Assembly (NCBI GenBank): GCA_001600615.1
Contig: BCKK01000002.1
Location: 1,766,809-1,830,808 of the forward strand
Reading direction: 5' to 3'
DNA: 64,000 nt
Source of the DNA: Dioszegia crocea
Lineage: Eukaryota; Basidiomycota; Tremellomycetes; Tremellales; Bulleribasidiaceae
The position numbers were made by a program, and so were the translations under genes. Shown here piece by piece: positions 36,201-47,632 of the stretch. Within the stretch, counting starts at the first letter, position 1. The number at the start of each line of letters is the position of its first letter. The notes beneath the pieces are model-generated. The model was not told the DNA's origin, made no database searches, and worked only from the letters and a program-made list of their open reading frames with translations.

Positions 36201-38149
36201 GACGAGCTCATTTACGTCTCCCTGCGCGGACTGAAGGTTGGCTATGCCGATTATTCCAACTACTATGAGGCATTCGTCGATTGTAAATGGATCCAAATCG
36301 ATAATCAGCTCTTCGGCGGGTTGTTCCCAATCATTCTGTACCCACAGGTGGTACCGAAAGATGGCAAGGAGCTGGAGTCTCATCCCACATTGCAGGCATC
36401 AGTGGCTGTGCTGAAGGATCAGTGTGAGTTGATAATTCCAGTATGCTGGTCGAAGTACTGATATCGTAGCACATGGTGTCGTCTTTGTCAAATATGCTAC
36501 TATCCTGATTCAATCTCTCACCGTGGAGATTGATGAGGACTTCCTGTTCGCCCTACTCGAATTCACCAAATTCAAGGGCGCTGGATGGGATAATGAGCCG
36601 GACGAGTGAGTCAAGCAGAATTGAGAGGGTGTCCGGGAGCTAACCAAGCAGCGTCCTCGTCCAATTCCCGAAAGGCATTCCCGAGCCGGAAATCTCAGGC
36701 GGTCAGGCCGACTTCTTCTTTGAGACTCTCCACCTGCAGCCACTCGCCTTGAATCTGTCGTTCATGCGGACTGATCGCGTCAACGTGGACGAGAAGTGAG
36801 TCACGATGTCTGTGCGAAACTGATATCCAGGGTGTCATCAAGCAAGAACCCCTTCTATTATGCCTTCAACGCCCTTACCATGGCTCTTGGCAATGTCAAC
36901 GATGCCCCTTTCAAATTCACCCAGCTCGCGCTTGAGAACACCCGTTTGTCGCTACCCTCCCTCCAGGAACGCGTCATCCTGCATTATCAGGGCCAGGTCG
37001 TATCGCAAATCTACCGTGTCCTCGGATCGGCAGACTTCCTCGGAAACCCTATGGGTCTCTTTACACAAGTCAGCTCGGGTGTCAGCGATATCTTCTACGA
37101 GCCATATCAGGGTGTGGTCATGCACGGTAATAAGGATATCGGATTAGGCATCGCCAGAGTGAGTTCTTTTGGACTAGCCCTTTAGCTTAAGCTGATCAAC
37201 GTCAGGGTGCTTCAAGCTTCGCCAAGAAGACAGTCTTTGGTATCACAGACAGTATGACCAAGTTTACAGGAAGTATAGGGAAGGGACTATCGGCCGCTAC
37301 GATGGATACGGAGTATCAGACCAGGCGACGTATGACCCAGAGGCGGAACAAGCCTCGGCATGCGCTTTATGGTGTCGCGGCGGGTGCGTCGGCATTTGCG
37401 GAGAGTGTCACAAGCGCTTTGGAGGGTGTAGCTGTGAGTTTCGTACATTGTGTGGAGCTGACAAATAGTCCAAGCCGATGGAAGGAGCAGAGCGCGACGG
37501 CGCTACTGGCTTCATCAAGGGAGTGGGTAAAGGTTTCGTCGGTCTGGTGACAAAGCCCGTTGTTGGTGTGTTTGACTTCATGTCGACTTCAACCGAGGGG
37601 ATCCGGAATACGACGACTGTGTTCGACCAGGACGCGCTGGATAAAGCCCGATTGCCAAGATATATCGCATCGGACGGTGTCATTCGCGTGAGTCAATCTT
37701 GCTTCTCTGCCCAAAGATCCCAGGCTGATATTTAGCCCTTCTCGGAGCGCGAAGCTCTCGGTCAATCATGGCTCAAAGACCTCAAATCGGGGGAATACCG
37801 CCACGAAGCTTATATCGCCCACCTCGATATACCAGGAGACGACGCTGTCGTTCTGCTCTCGGATCAGCGACTTGCACTCATGCAGCTCCGAAAGATGAAG
37901 TTGATTTGGGATGTGCCATTGAGTGAGATGCAGAGTTTATCTTTGGAGGATGGTGGGATAGGGTTGGTTCTGAGGGGTGGACAATCTGGACCATTCTTGC
38001 CCATCTCGGATAGAACGGGGAGGGATTGGTTATTCAAGAACATTGGAAAGTGAGTTCAGGGCTTGGGCATTAAGTCGATGATGGAATGCTGATGTGCCAG
38101 GGTTGTTAATCAGTATAATAGACGGCATGCTTCCCGGGACGACAACTAG
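27209..38149 (+). CDS. VPS13: VPS13 bridge-like lipid-transfer protein (about 3,100-3,200 aa, about 30 introns)
   Basis: The ATG at 27209 starts a chorein-type N-terminus (NVYVSPYVENLNAQDLSLSV, FHSLHLKKSLLERFGLP). Exons can be followed without a break to the TAG at 38149; each intron I checked is short GT-AG and keeps frame. Order: chorein and extended lipid-groove region (27.2-33.3 kb), the VAB/SHR-BD adaptor-binding repeats (about 33.6-36.5 kb, e.g. VHIQGTDWDPLRSISVDREG), the ATG2/VPS13 C-terminal amphipathic region (36.8-37.7 kb, KKTVFGITDSMTKFTGSIGK), and a C-terminal PH-like domain (LIWDVPLSEMQSLSLEDGG). VPS13 moves phospholipids in bulk at membrane contact sites (vacuole, mitochondria, endosome, ER). 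One intron (35449-35480) is only 32 nt. Convergent with SPT16, 216 bp between stops. Confidence 0.96.
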
Positions 38150-38365
38150 AGAGGGGAGAGACTGGGAGAGCAGGAGAGTAGGCTATACAAGTATCTTGGA
38201 CCATATGCATGTATCAGAACATGCGAGCTCGATATTGGTCTTATGTGTGTGCGACTATGTACAGGATGCACATACGATGTTAATTCTTTCTCTGCCAGAA
38301 ATGATGACGATAATAGCTACAACATGACGAGACTACGGCACCCGAAGTAAGTTCCAGCGCCCGAA

Positions 38366-41300
38366 TTACCTCCTGCTCGATTTCTTCTTCTTGGACTTGC
38401 CGTCGTCAGAGTCTTCACCGCCCGCTCGGTGCTTGTCGTCCGCTAAACATGTCAGCTTCAGCTCGCGCGCTTGAGCTACGAAGATTCAACTTACCCCTGG
38501 CAGCCTTCCTCTCCAGCTCATCCCAATCTTCCCCGCTCTCATCCTCCGCGAACGATCCCGATGCATCGGATCCATCATCCTCATCGACTATAAATCGTCA
38601 GCTAACCTCTCGCAGTTCGAAGCAGTTCTCCAGCTGAAACTTACAATCGCTACCACTTTCACTAGCTGATGAGCTCGCGTCGCTGACTTCATCTGCACTG
38701 GCGCCAAACTCGCTCCCATCGGAACTTTCACTCGCGCTCTCTTCACCTCCACCTGTAAGGAATGTCCATCCGCCCTCTTCGTAGAATCCGAACGGATCTT
38801 CATTGACCGTCTTCATGATGGCTGGCCAAGAAAGATTGACGGGTCCTTCAGAAATGGCGACGTCACATGAGCTAATATCGTCAGCTGATGTGCGTTGTAC
38901 AAGGATGAAGCTGTTTCAACTTACTCTAGCCACTCCTTGACATTGTCGAGATGGACGACGGGAATGTTGTTGATGTGGATTGGTGTCTTTTTGAAGTCGC
39001 TAAGCACAAACACCATATCAAAGTTCTTCAGCCCGAATTGAACACGTTCGAGGTGAACGAGCTCGACCTCGTTGAGGGTAATGACGGTGAAGGGGTATTC
39101 CGAGAGATGGATGAGGCAGTTGGTAGTAGGCAAGAGCATGACGTTTGAGCGGAATGGCACGCCCGAGAATCCTAATTCTCGGAACGGCACATCGACCTCA
39201 AAGTCATGTTGCTGAGTTTCAGCCGCCGATTGAATCCGTCGAGCAAACTCGTGGAAGGTCTTGTCCAGCTCTTGTCGACGTCGCCTATCCTCCTGTTCCT
39301 GCTCAATCTCATCTTCATCCCCATATCTCGCCCTACGCTTCTTACCGCCCGTCTCGTCGAATGACATATCGGTGACTTCGCGGTAAAATTGGACGTCGTA
39401 AGTCTTCTTTTTACCGAGCATGATGGGTGATTTAAGGTGGAAATGGATAAGGACGATGAGTTCCTTATCGGAAGGTTGGAAAAAGAGGTTTTGGACGTTA
39501 CTGAAGAGAACGTCGATCTTCGCACCGGGTCCATCGGGTCGGAAACGAACACCGTTTTGGTGGATTTCGAGATTCCCATCCGTCTTTTTCCCTTCGCCTG
39601 CCGGTCGAGGGAAGACATTCTTGAGAACATAGGGATGTCTTCCCTTAACCTCCAACAGCTTCTCCTGCTCAATCACATCTGCCATCTCCTTCTTCTCCGC
39701 CTCGCGCTTCGTCGCATTCTTCTTCAAAGCAGTGATGGTTTCAAACACTTTGATCATGTGTCGGCTGTCTTTCGACCGGAAAGATGCCGATCGAATGAAT
39801 GTCGCATCCGGGTTTTCGAATGGCATATCTTCCTTCTTTCCTGCAATCTGACCGGGCGATTGGAAGTTGATTCGAAGGACGATATGTTCCGCCTCCTCGG
39901 TTTTGGTGACGTTTTTGATCATGGAAATGTGGAAAGGGACAGCATAGCCGTAAATGGGGAGCACGACCGTTGAGCGTTGTTCGTCAACGTAGACTCGACG
40001 ATCTTCGACTGCCCGAGGTAATTGCTCTTCCCGTCGATAACTCTCATACCGCTTAACCACCTTATCCTTTCCATCCCCTTTGCCATCTCCTCCATTCTCA
40101 AACTTCTTCACTCCGGCCGCCTGTCGCTCAGCATGCAGCCGAGTCTGGTTCGCCTTAATCTTCTCGGCAGTAGTCTGCTCCACCTGCTCCCGCTTCCCTC
40201 CTCGAGTCTTGGTCGACACCGTACGCGCACTGGAAGCGGCGGCCCGAGTAGGTTTAGCGGCAGGTTTAGCAGGTTTGCTAGATCCGTTGGTCTTTTTGGA
40301 CGAAGTGGCGGGTTTGACGACCGGTTTGACATCCTCATCATCGTCATCATCCGCCTCGAGCTGCATGACGACGTCTTTGACTTTAAAACATCCATCGGTG
40401 AGGTTGATGACGCCTTCTTGCCCGATTTTGACCGTGTCGGTGAGGACAAGCGAGTATCTGTCGTCAGCTGAGATTGGCCGTCAGACTCACTTTACACCAG
40501 CCTTCTTGGGATTAGGCAAATCGGTACAGCCGAGCGAAACAACAAATACCATGTTCTCCTTCAACTCGCGATTGTTCTTTGGGCCCAGAACGAAATTGCT
40601 ATCTCTGTATTCGATACCAGTCTGGACATCAGCAACATCCCCGATGGCATAGGGAGGACTTACGGCGAAACCCATAGACTTGACGAAAGAATCTGCCAAT
40701 GTCCCACTTTTGCCTCTAATGAACGCCACAACGCCATCATAGACCTCTTTGGCCGACACGTCAGGCTTCATAAGCTTGAATGCCTCAGCCCGCGCTTCGA
40801 CCAAAATGCCATAGTACTTTTCTTGCGTCTGCAAGTCAGCTTCATCACCACTGAGCCCTGTAATCACGTACAGGATGAGGATCAATCATGAATGTCCGGC
40901 CCATACTAGAGCAGTAGTTCTTATACCGCATACCGAGCGTACAGAGAATGACGCCAGGTTGGAGATTGTCCGTATTCGACTGTGCGGACAATTTCAAATC
41001 GTACTTTCCGCCCGACTGGATGATGGGTGGTAATGTCCATTCGGCAGAGGACCAGTCGATCTGGCTGTCAGCTTGCTTTGACTATCACAAAAGTGGGTAA
41101 GAGCGCAGCTCACCTCTCCAAGCTGAGGATTCCTATTCCACAACTTCATATCCGCCCCCTTCTCATCATTCCCAATCTTCTCCTCAATCAACCCCGCAAA
41201 CTCCTCATGGGTGACTTTGGTACCCCGGTCAATGATGGACTCCATCTTGGATTTGAAATAGTGAATCATGGCAGTGGAAGTGAGTCGAGCACTGGTAATG

Positions 41301-42145
41301 ACTGTTCTCTGCCCGTCAGCGGGGACCACAGGTGCAAACGAACCAATTCTTCTCCGTCCTTCTCCGCTAGAATCTCTGATAGTGAACCGGCCACATCAAC
41401 CAGTGATAGCCCGTTGGTGTTCTCGAGCCTGACCATAAGCTCATCCCCTGCGAATATCGAAGCTAGAGCTGACTCACGCCTTGCTCCACTCGTCCGCGAA
41501 TTTACCCGTCTGCTTGTCTTTTTGTAGGTATCCAACCTGTTCCGCGCCTATTGACTGGGCCAGATCCGGCAGGACCTCTGATGAAGATTAGCCACATTCG
41601 CAATCTTGTCCCAAGACTTGACTCACTCGCGCTAGCCTCGTCCTTGCCCCTGACTCTGACATCTACCTCTATTCCCCCCTGACTGTGCAGCTGATTCAGG
41701 ATTTTGGCTATCATGGTCAGTCAAGGCCGAATTGCTAGTTGCGCGTATCTCACCTTTACTTGCACTGCAGACAAAGGTGACTTTTCTTGGCGATGGCGTG
41801 AGAAGCATCAGTGTCGAGGGAAACTCATATCCGAGCAGCCAGGTCTGTGGATCAGCTCCACGCCCAATTACTCCTTCAACCTGGAGCTCCTTCCTCAGCT
41901 CCGATGGCCCGACAGCACACATATATCCGTCTCAATCTTCGCGCGTCCCAAGCAGACACAAGACCCACCTGCATGGCCGAGCTTTTCGAATACGACAAGC
42001 CATCATCGTTCGGCTCGCCCATAATGACCTGGAGCGCCGCCATATCCGCCAGGTCCTGAGTGTCTGGCGTGGGCTGTTCCCAAGCCGCAAAGATCTTGCC
42101 GGCTCGCTTGAAGAACGCCTTGGAGTCGAGAGTGACGTCGCTCAT
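38366..42145 (-). CDS. SPT16: FACT complex histone chaperone subunit SPT16
   Basis: The ATG at 42145 begins [20 protein letters not shown], and exons run to the TAA at 38366. The N-terminal aminopeptidase-like (M24 fold) domain is seen in [31 protein letters not shown], and [20 protein letters not shown]. The dimerisation/middle domain follows in a 1.4-kb exon ([39 protein letters not shown]). The end is a typical acidic Ser/Asp/Glu tail after [13 protein letters not shown], finishing in a basic [13 protein letters not shown]16 pairs with POB3 to remove and replace H2A-H2B during transcription and replication. No frame break was seen. Upstream spacing to HEM3 is 395 bp, same strand. Confidence 0.96.
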
Positions 42146-42540
42146 GGCTGATGGGTGTATGCAGGCGGAAGGAGGAGAGGCAAGGGAAGGAAGGGAAATG
42201 TTGAGCCCGTTGTCGATATATCAGATCTCAAGTCGCGTCAAGGTGGAGGTGACGCGCCGCGGAGTTAGTCGGCGTTATAGGGATGTGGCACTAATCACAG
42301 CGGTCATCCTGATGGTTGAAATGAAGAAATGACTCCCTATCTATGCTAACATGTCTGAAGATGCTATGCAGGGATCGATGCCCTTGCCAGACGCCAGAAA
42401 AGCTTGGCAATTGCATTTCTTGATGTCCCACCGCAATATGACGGTCGACCTGATGCAAAATCCGGGATCGCCCACGAAGATACCTGACCACCTTCCCCTC
42501 AAGAACCCCAATAAGCCCTCCATCTCCCCTGCTGACTTCT
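42146..42540. promoter_or_regulatory. Region upstream of SPT16
   Basis: 395 bp between the HEM3 stop and the SPT16 start; presumably the SPT16 promoter and the HEM3 3' UTR. No defined site recognised. Confidence 0.4.
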
Positions 42541-43857
42541 CTACGCAGCTTGCGCATTCCCATTCAGCTGTGACGCCCTGCGCGCATCCTCCTCTTCCCG
42601 CTCCTTCCTCATCTTGTTGATATCATCCAGCACCTCCCCCGCTCCGAGCCCCTTCAACCGCCTCGCACACTCCTCTCCCCACTTCTCCGCACCTTGCCAG
42701 CTGGCAAGCACCACCGCTGGTGCGTCCAGCAGGACATGTATTGACCCATCGAGCGAAGTGACGGATGCCGAGAGCTTGATGCGGGCTCTACGGCCAACCA
42801 GGCTCGGGCGGACATTGTCGACTGATGCAGATGCGGAAGGGAGGGGTTGTTCGATAGGTAGTAAACCCGAGAAATGGATAAGGGGACTAGAACCGTCTAG
42901 TTGACCGACGATATCCTCTGCGTAACCCGCCTCGTCCCACCCTGACTCGCCCTCCTGTATCTCCTCCAGCGTCGTCTCTACACCCACAGGTACAGAGCAT
43001 CCTCCTTCCAGTACCCGAAGCATTCCTCGCTCCGCACCTATCCTCCACTCAGTCTGCCAGTGCCCAATCTTGCGCACTAGCTCACGCACGGTATTGTCCC
43101 CCGATCGGATCTCGAGACCGAGGGCGCCCTGGCCGACTGCATGGAGGAGGGTAGGCGAAGAGAGGGGACATGTGATTCGGTGAGCTTGACCGATACGGGT
43201 AAGGCCAGAAGTGGCGAGGATCAGGGCGGCAAATGGGGATGTGGGGGAGTCAAGTTTGGATAAACGGGTATTTAGGTTACCTCGCTGGAATGTCAGAAAT
43301 GCCTTGTAAACAGATGCAGGGGAACATACCATATCCTCGAATTTCAGAGCTGGGAATGCTCGTTTCAACTGAGCAACCCGCCTCACACTCCCCGTACCCA
43401 CTATACTGCCCTCTGGCAGATCCTCCATCCGCTGCACTTCCAACCCCTCACGAGCGACAAACGCATCCCTCGGATCCTCACGCTCCATACACGCCCCGAT
43501 CTCAAACCCATCCTTGAGCGTAGTAGGCACATCCTTCAGACTATGCACCAGCAGATCGAATTTACCAGCTGCGAGCAGAGCTTCAAGCTCGTCAGTCCAT
43601 AATGACTTTGCGGGTTGGGAGGATGAGTAGGGCGAGAGGAGGTGGAGCGGAGTAGATTGATTTCGGTCGCCGATGGTTGTGGTGTGTTCTACGGGGAAAG
43701 AGATGCCGGGGTGATTGGCAGATAGAGCGTCGGCTACGATGTGTGTCTGAATAAGGGCCAGAGCGGATTTACGGGTGCCGACGGTGTAGCTCTTGGCATC
43801 TGTAGATGGGAATGTAGACTGGCTGGGTGTGGAGGAGGTCGACGAGGTAGTAACCAT
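42541..43857 (-). CDS. HEM3: Hydroxymethylbilane synthase (porphobilinogen deaminase), 423 aa
   Basis: Two exons, 43330-43857 and 42541-43284, give 423 residues. The enzyme joins four porphobilinogens into hydroxymethylbilane in haem synthesis. Family motifs: [13 protein letters not shown] at the N-terminus, [11 protein letters not shown] with the conserved substrate/catalytic region, [28 protein letters not shown], and EGGCSVPVG carrying the Cys that binds the dipyrromethane cofactor. The 45-nt intron (43285-43329) falls just before RGNLNTR. Because it is a multiple of three and has no stop, the frame is also open straight through it, but the 15 residues it would add break a conserved block, so it is best read as an intron. 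The protein is longer than the bacterial enzyme owing to an N-terminal extension and C-terminal insertions. Confidence 0.96.
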   Translation of the reverse strand: MVTTSSTSSTPSQSTFPSTDAKSYTVGTRKSALALIQTHIVADALSANHPGISFPVEHTTTIGDRNQSTPLHLLSPYSSSQPAKSLWTDELEALLAAGKFDLLVHSLKDVPTTLKDGFEIGACMEREDPRDAFVAREGLEVQRMEDLPEGSIVGTGSVRRVAQLKRAFPALKFEDMVCSPASVYKAFLTFQRGNLNTRLSKLDSPTSPFAALILATSGLTRIGQAHRITCPLSSPTLLHAVGQGALGLEIRSGDNTVRELVRKIGHWQTEWRIGAERGMLRVLEGGCSVPVGVETTLEEIQEGESGWDEAGYAEDIVGQLDGSSPLIHFSGLLPIEQPLPSASASVDNVRPSLVGRRARIKLSASVTSLDGSIHVLLDAPAVVLASWQGAEKWGEECARRLKGLGAGEVLDDINKMRKEREEEDARRASQLNGNAQAA

Positions 43858-44293
43858 TGTGGATGTTTCCTAGGTTTTGGTTATTTCAAGGCGGTCCTGG
43901 ATGGATGCTCTATTAAGGTGGCTTCACACAATGTATGGCTTAGATGGACGGTGGATGTTATAGATCGTCATCTGTTGGTGCCAGGGACGCCGACTTTTTT
44001 CCCAGCCGCAAAACTCATCCGTGCGATATCGGCCGATCGAGCCAAAAGTTGAATCCGACCTACGATTCCTCTGCTTGCCAACTTTCTCAGTGTAATGCGG
44101 CATTTTCCCAGTCGGGCAACCAAGAACGAATGAAGGTAATTGCATGAAACGAATGTCTTTCGGTACTTAGGTTCGCTCAGCGGCGCAAGATCGACAGGTC
44201 CGACAATCCCCCCTTCTAGCCCGTCCAGTCCAGACCATCCCGCACATCCGCCTCCATCCTCTATATCTAATTCTAATCCGCTGCAATCGACGT
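43858..44293. other. Intergenic region between HEM3 and ERG25
   Basis: 436 bp on the 5' side of HEM3 and 3' side of ERG25 (both minus strand). Likely the HEM3 promoter; no sites assigned. Confidence 0.4.
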
Positions 44294-45670
44294 CTACTCC
44301 AACTTGCCTCGTGGCACACCCTCCATACCGCCCTGGCCACCACCAAGCTCGGCTATGCGCTCGGCGCGCAGACCCTCCTTCTCCACCTCGGCAATCTCCT
44401 TCTTCTGGACGGCCTTGCGGTCTTTGTCAGAAGCTGCTGCTACTCGGGCCTTGTACGCGTGGTACTGAAAATCAGCACTGGCCATGGTATGAAAAAAGTC
44501 AGATAACCTACCTTGTTGTCGGTTCCGAGCATGTAGTCCCACCATCGGAAACTTGTTGAATAGCAGTTTACAAAGGCCTAATTATGAGCAACTACTCTTG
44601 CTGTGGCGTAATCAACGAAATTGTAGCTCACTTGGTGGTGGAAATCGTGGTGATCGGCACCGGCCCAGAATGGGAGCCAGTGTCGCAATGACCAAGGGAA
44701 GTCGTAACCGGAGTGCGCGTCGACAGCCTGGAATAATCGAAGAGTGATCCAGACGTAGACGGTGAAGATGTGAAGATCTTGGCGGAAGAGGCAGTAGAGG
44801 AATGGGCCCATAATGGTGCCTTGCGCCAGAATCAGGACTTCAAGGGGGTGAGCGTATTCTGCAGCCTGAGACATCAGCGGCGTCCATATAGCCAGAGCGT
44901 AGAACTTACCAGTCCGATAGGCGCTGAGAACTCATGGTGCAATTTGTGGATGTTCTTGTAGAGCGGGCCCCAGTGTAGTGCTCGGTGAGCCCAGTAATGG
45001 AACATATCCTCAAAGACGAAGAAGCACGCGATTTGCGCCGCCATCAGGCCGATAGGTGAGAAGGGGACTTGGTAGGTGGCCATACCGAAATAGCAGCAGA
45101 TGGGGTGGAAGAGGTAGATAAGGGGGAATTCGCAGGTGAAGTGGGTGAGGAGGACGACTTTGGTGCATTTCCAAATCTGGGCGTTGGTTACTGTTTTGTT
45201 CTGTTAAATCAGCTGTAGGCTCTAGGAGATGGGAAAAGAGCAAAAGCTCACTTCTTGCAGTTTCCACTGGCGGAAATAAGGTATGCGGTCGATGAGAAGC
45301 CATGGGATGGCACGGCCAAAGTAGACGATCTGGAAAAATTAGCCGGGGTCCAAGCAGAATCGCCACCCAACACCTGCAAAGCCCGACGAGCGACAGCCCC
45401 GACCTTCCAATCCGTCTCCATGTCTCGCAATGTTCTTGTACTAAAAATGCTACTCACCTCGTGTAGTATGAAACTAAGCAATCCGGTAGCCAACACAGGG
45501 TTGCCCATCCAGATATAATAGCTGGCCCAATTCCGCTCGAGCCAGTTCAAGCCGAGCAGGTCGACACCGCCATATAGCTGGTTCTGTGCCGTTGTCGCAT
45601 TGACCGTGACGAGATGTTCGGCCAGTACAGGAGCGTACTTTTCGATGAGATTGAATGCGACGTTGGCCAT
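44294..45670 (-). CDS. ERG25: C-4 methylsterol monooxygenase, 350 aa
   Basis: Six exons (45458-45670, 45252-45329, 44910-45200, 44632-44865, 44512-44577, 44294-44464), all phase 0, give 350 residues. The enzyme oxidises the C-4 methyl groups of 4,4-dimethylzymosterol in ergosterol synthesis at the ER. The di-iron histidine boxes of the fatty-acid-hydroxylase superfamily are complete: HRALH, HKLHHEF and HHDFHH. Hydrophobic segments flank them ([29 protein letters not shown]). The tail after [12 protein letters not shown] is Lys/Glu-rich and helical, extending beyond the budding yeast end. It is divergent from DAD4 with 360 bp between starts. Confidence 0.97.
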
Positions 45671-46030
45671 CGTGCCGGACGCGATCGGGGTGGGGGTAAT
45701 GAGAGGGGTAGGGGTGAGCTATAGCTCGAATGGATGATTTCTTCGGTTCTGAAAGAGTGTAATCGGGTGGCAAAGTCGTGGATACCTCCCTTAGGTGTAT
45801 GTCGTGTTCCGCTTTATAGATGTTTTGAATGAATGATAGGAGGTGGAATCACTTTTTCACTATGAATGATTTCACCGATCGTCGTCCCACATTCACAACA
45901 CCCGGAACCTTTTGCGCCCCCCATCAAAAAACAGCCGGCGAAAGCCGATTTCAGGCACAGACCCCGAGAGACTGACGCGACGCGACTGAGGAATGTAACT
46001 TCCAGCCATTGCTTATATCCCTCAGCAAAG
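45671..46030. promoter_or_regulatory. Shared promoter region, ERG25 / DAD4
   Basis: 360 bp between divergent start codons. Sterol-responsive elements might be expected for ERG25, but I cannot point to a convincing one. Confidence 0.5.
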
Positions 46031-46356
46031 ATGGAGAATCCACATGAGGCAGAACAGGCTGTTCTACTCGAGCGAATCATAAAGAACGTCGTGAGTTGCA
46101 AGGAAGAAAATTATGTCTCAGACTCCAGCTGACCAGAATTTAGGATAAATGCAATGAGGCCGTTCTGGAAATGAATCACTGTATCCGCGTTGGTATCTGT
46201 TCATGTGTCTTAGATAGTCCTTTGCCTAGCTTACAGACGTAGGAGATTCTACAGTCCTCAGCCGAGATACCCGTCACTGCCAAACTCTTCACCAACTACT
46301 CTCGGAATGTCACATACAACCTAGACGCCGTCGGCAAGATGCCCAAGCCGCAGTAA
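46031..46356 (+). CDS. DAD4: DASH complex subunit DAD4, 72 aa in three exons
   Basis: Exons 46031-46090, 46144-46188 and 46243-46356 total 219 nt, 72 residues, the usual DAD4 length. The start MENPHEAEQAVLLERIIKNV matches the fungal MENPHE...LL.RI..NV pattern; then NEAVLEMNHCIREI and a C-terminal NYSRNVTYNLDAVGKM. DAD4 is one of ten subunits of the DASH/Dam1 ring that couples kinetochores to microtubule ends. The protein is small, helical and lacks catalytic motifs. The second intron uses an unusual GTTGGT donor, but the phase and product length support it. Confidence 0.93.
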
Positions 46357-46943
46357 CGGTCGATAGACTCGGAAATAGTAGACATTGGACAGACGGCAAG
46401 ATATAGGCGTATGACTCGTGGAGAAGGAGAGTCAAACGTCCCTTCCACGCATGTCGGAACAAGATCCTCACAGTCTCCGGCCCAGCTCGTGATCGGCCGC
46501 GAAGGAGAGATCGAGATTATAGACGCAGGGATTGAGCTCGAGGGTATGCAGGTCATGCCGCTGGTATTTTTGGTCGGGAGCAACATGCGCGAAATGTTCA
46601 ATTGGTCAGCTGACCTCCAGACAAGACACTCAGCGACCGTCGTGGTACCTCATATTCTCCGGCTTTAGGCCGATCTGAAACGCGGCCAAGTGGAGCAGAT
46701 CATCCTTCCATCAAGTCCCCTGTCTGAACAGGTGGATGTCTATGGCGTCAGGTCTCATCCCTTGATGTAGCGTGGCATAGCAGTTCAGGACGCAACACTA
46801 GGTGCCGTCTCCAGCGCAGGATCAGGGTCCCCTCTTCCTCCTCTCCAACACTTGACATCAGTCTCTTCAATTACCAGACTCACGCTTGCACTTTCCGTCA
46901 AGTCTGCAATCAACCACATCTCGACCGACAACTTCGTCAGATC
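46357..46943. other. Intergenic region
   Basis: 587 bp between DAD4 and the next plus-strand gene. An 85-codon frame (46411-46668) lies here with no recognised motif; I do not call it. Confidence 0.4.
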
Positions 46944-47471
46944 ATGTCCTCCCAACCCCAAGACGCCGGCAGCTCAAAGAACGCCTCGAGCTCGACTTTC
47001 TTCGGAATCGTCGGTGCCGTGAGGCAGTCCCTCATGTCCACGAATGCCCAAACCTTGGCGGCCATACTCGGTCCCACTTTGGCAATCGCTGCCATTGCTT
47101 CGTCTGCGAACGACGGCGACCTCTCGGCCGCCACCCCAGCCGTTGTGACATCGCTTGTTCAGGGACTCAGCGCGCTACTTGTGGCAAAATACATGGGCGA
47201 ACCGGTGGATTTTCTTGCTGCCATGAAAACATACGGTTCAGCTCTCAGTACCATCGGTAGCGCAATGTACACTACACAATACCTCCTGAACGGGTCTTCG
47301 TCCGCGCCCATCAGCATGGGACCAGCCATGCTCACGGCGCACGGCACGCAGGTGTTCTGTTTGGCCACTGTCGAGGCAGCCCGCCTTCAAGCCATTGCAC
47401 TGACGGAGAAGGCCATGGGGTTGGGGAAGGATGCAACGGATGCGGAGGTTCTGACATGTCTTTCTGGATAG
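46944..47471 (+). CDS. Hypothetical Ala/Ser-rich protein, 175 aa, single exon
   Basis: An intron-free frame from ATG 46944, unusual among neighbours. The protein has a polar N-terminus, a segment AQTLAAILGPTLAIAAIASS of moderate hydrophobicity, then VVTSLVQGLSALLVAKYMG, and a Met/Gly/Ser-rich central stretch (YGSALSTIGSAMYTTQYLL) before an amphipathic C-terminal helix. It could be membrane-associated or form a helical pore-like bundle, but I recognise no family. Codon use looks like real coding (third-position C rich), and no frame on the other strand competes. Converges on PMS1 with 161 bp between stops. Confidence 0.6.
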   Translation: MSSQPQDAGSSKNASSSTFFGIVGAVRQSLMSTNAQTLAAILGPTLAIAAIASSANDGDLSAATPAVVTSLVQGLSALLVAKYMGEPVDFLAAMKTYGSALSTIGSAMYTTQYLLNGSSSAPISMGPAMLTAHGTQVFCLATVEAARLQAIALTEKAMGLGKDATDAEVLTCLSG

Positions 47472-47632
47472 GGGGCTGATTTCAGCGGAGCAATCATCAC
47501 GGAGGTCGGCTTCTTACTGGTGCGGGTGATGTAGGATTCCATCTGGCCCCATATCATGTATTCCACATTCGCCGTTCACATGCATTCATGGTCCATCCTC
47601 CCCGGCTGCACATGACACATATAGCCTGACTA

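Noticed and set aside
40022..40652. Plus-strand frames of 149 and 190 codons within SPT16
   Set aside because: Antisense shadows of the SPT16 middle exons; Ser/Leu/Phe-rich composition mirrors sense Lys/Glu codons.
46411..46668. 85-codon frame between DAD4 and the 46944 gene
   Set aside because: Readable protein-like text but no recognised motif, no defined splice partners and possible overlap with UTRs; left uncalled, though a small exon cannot be excluded.
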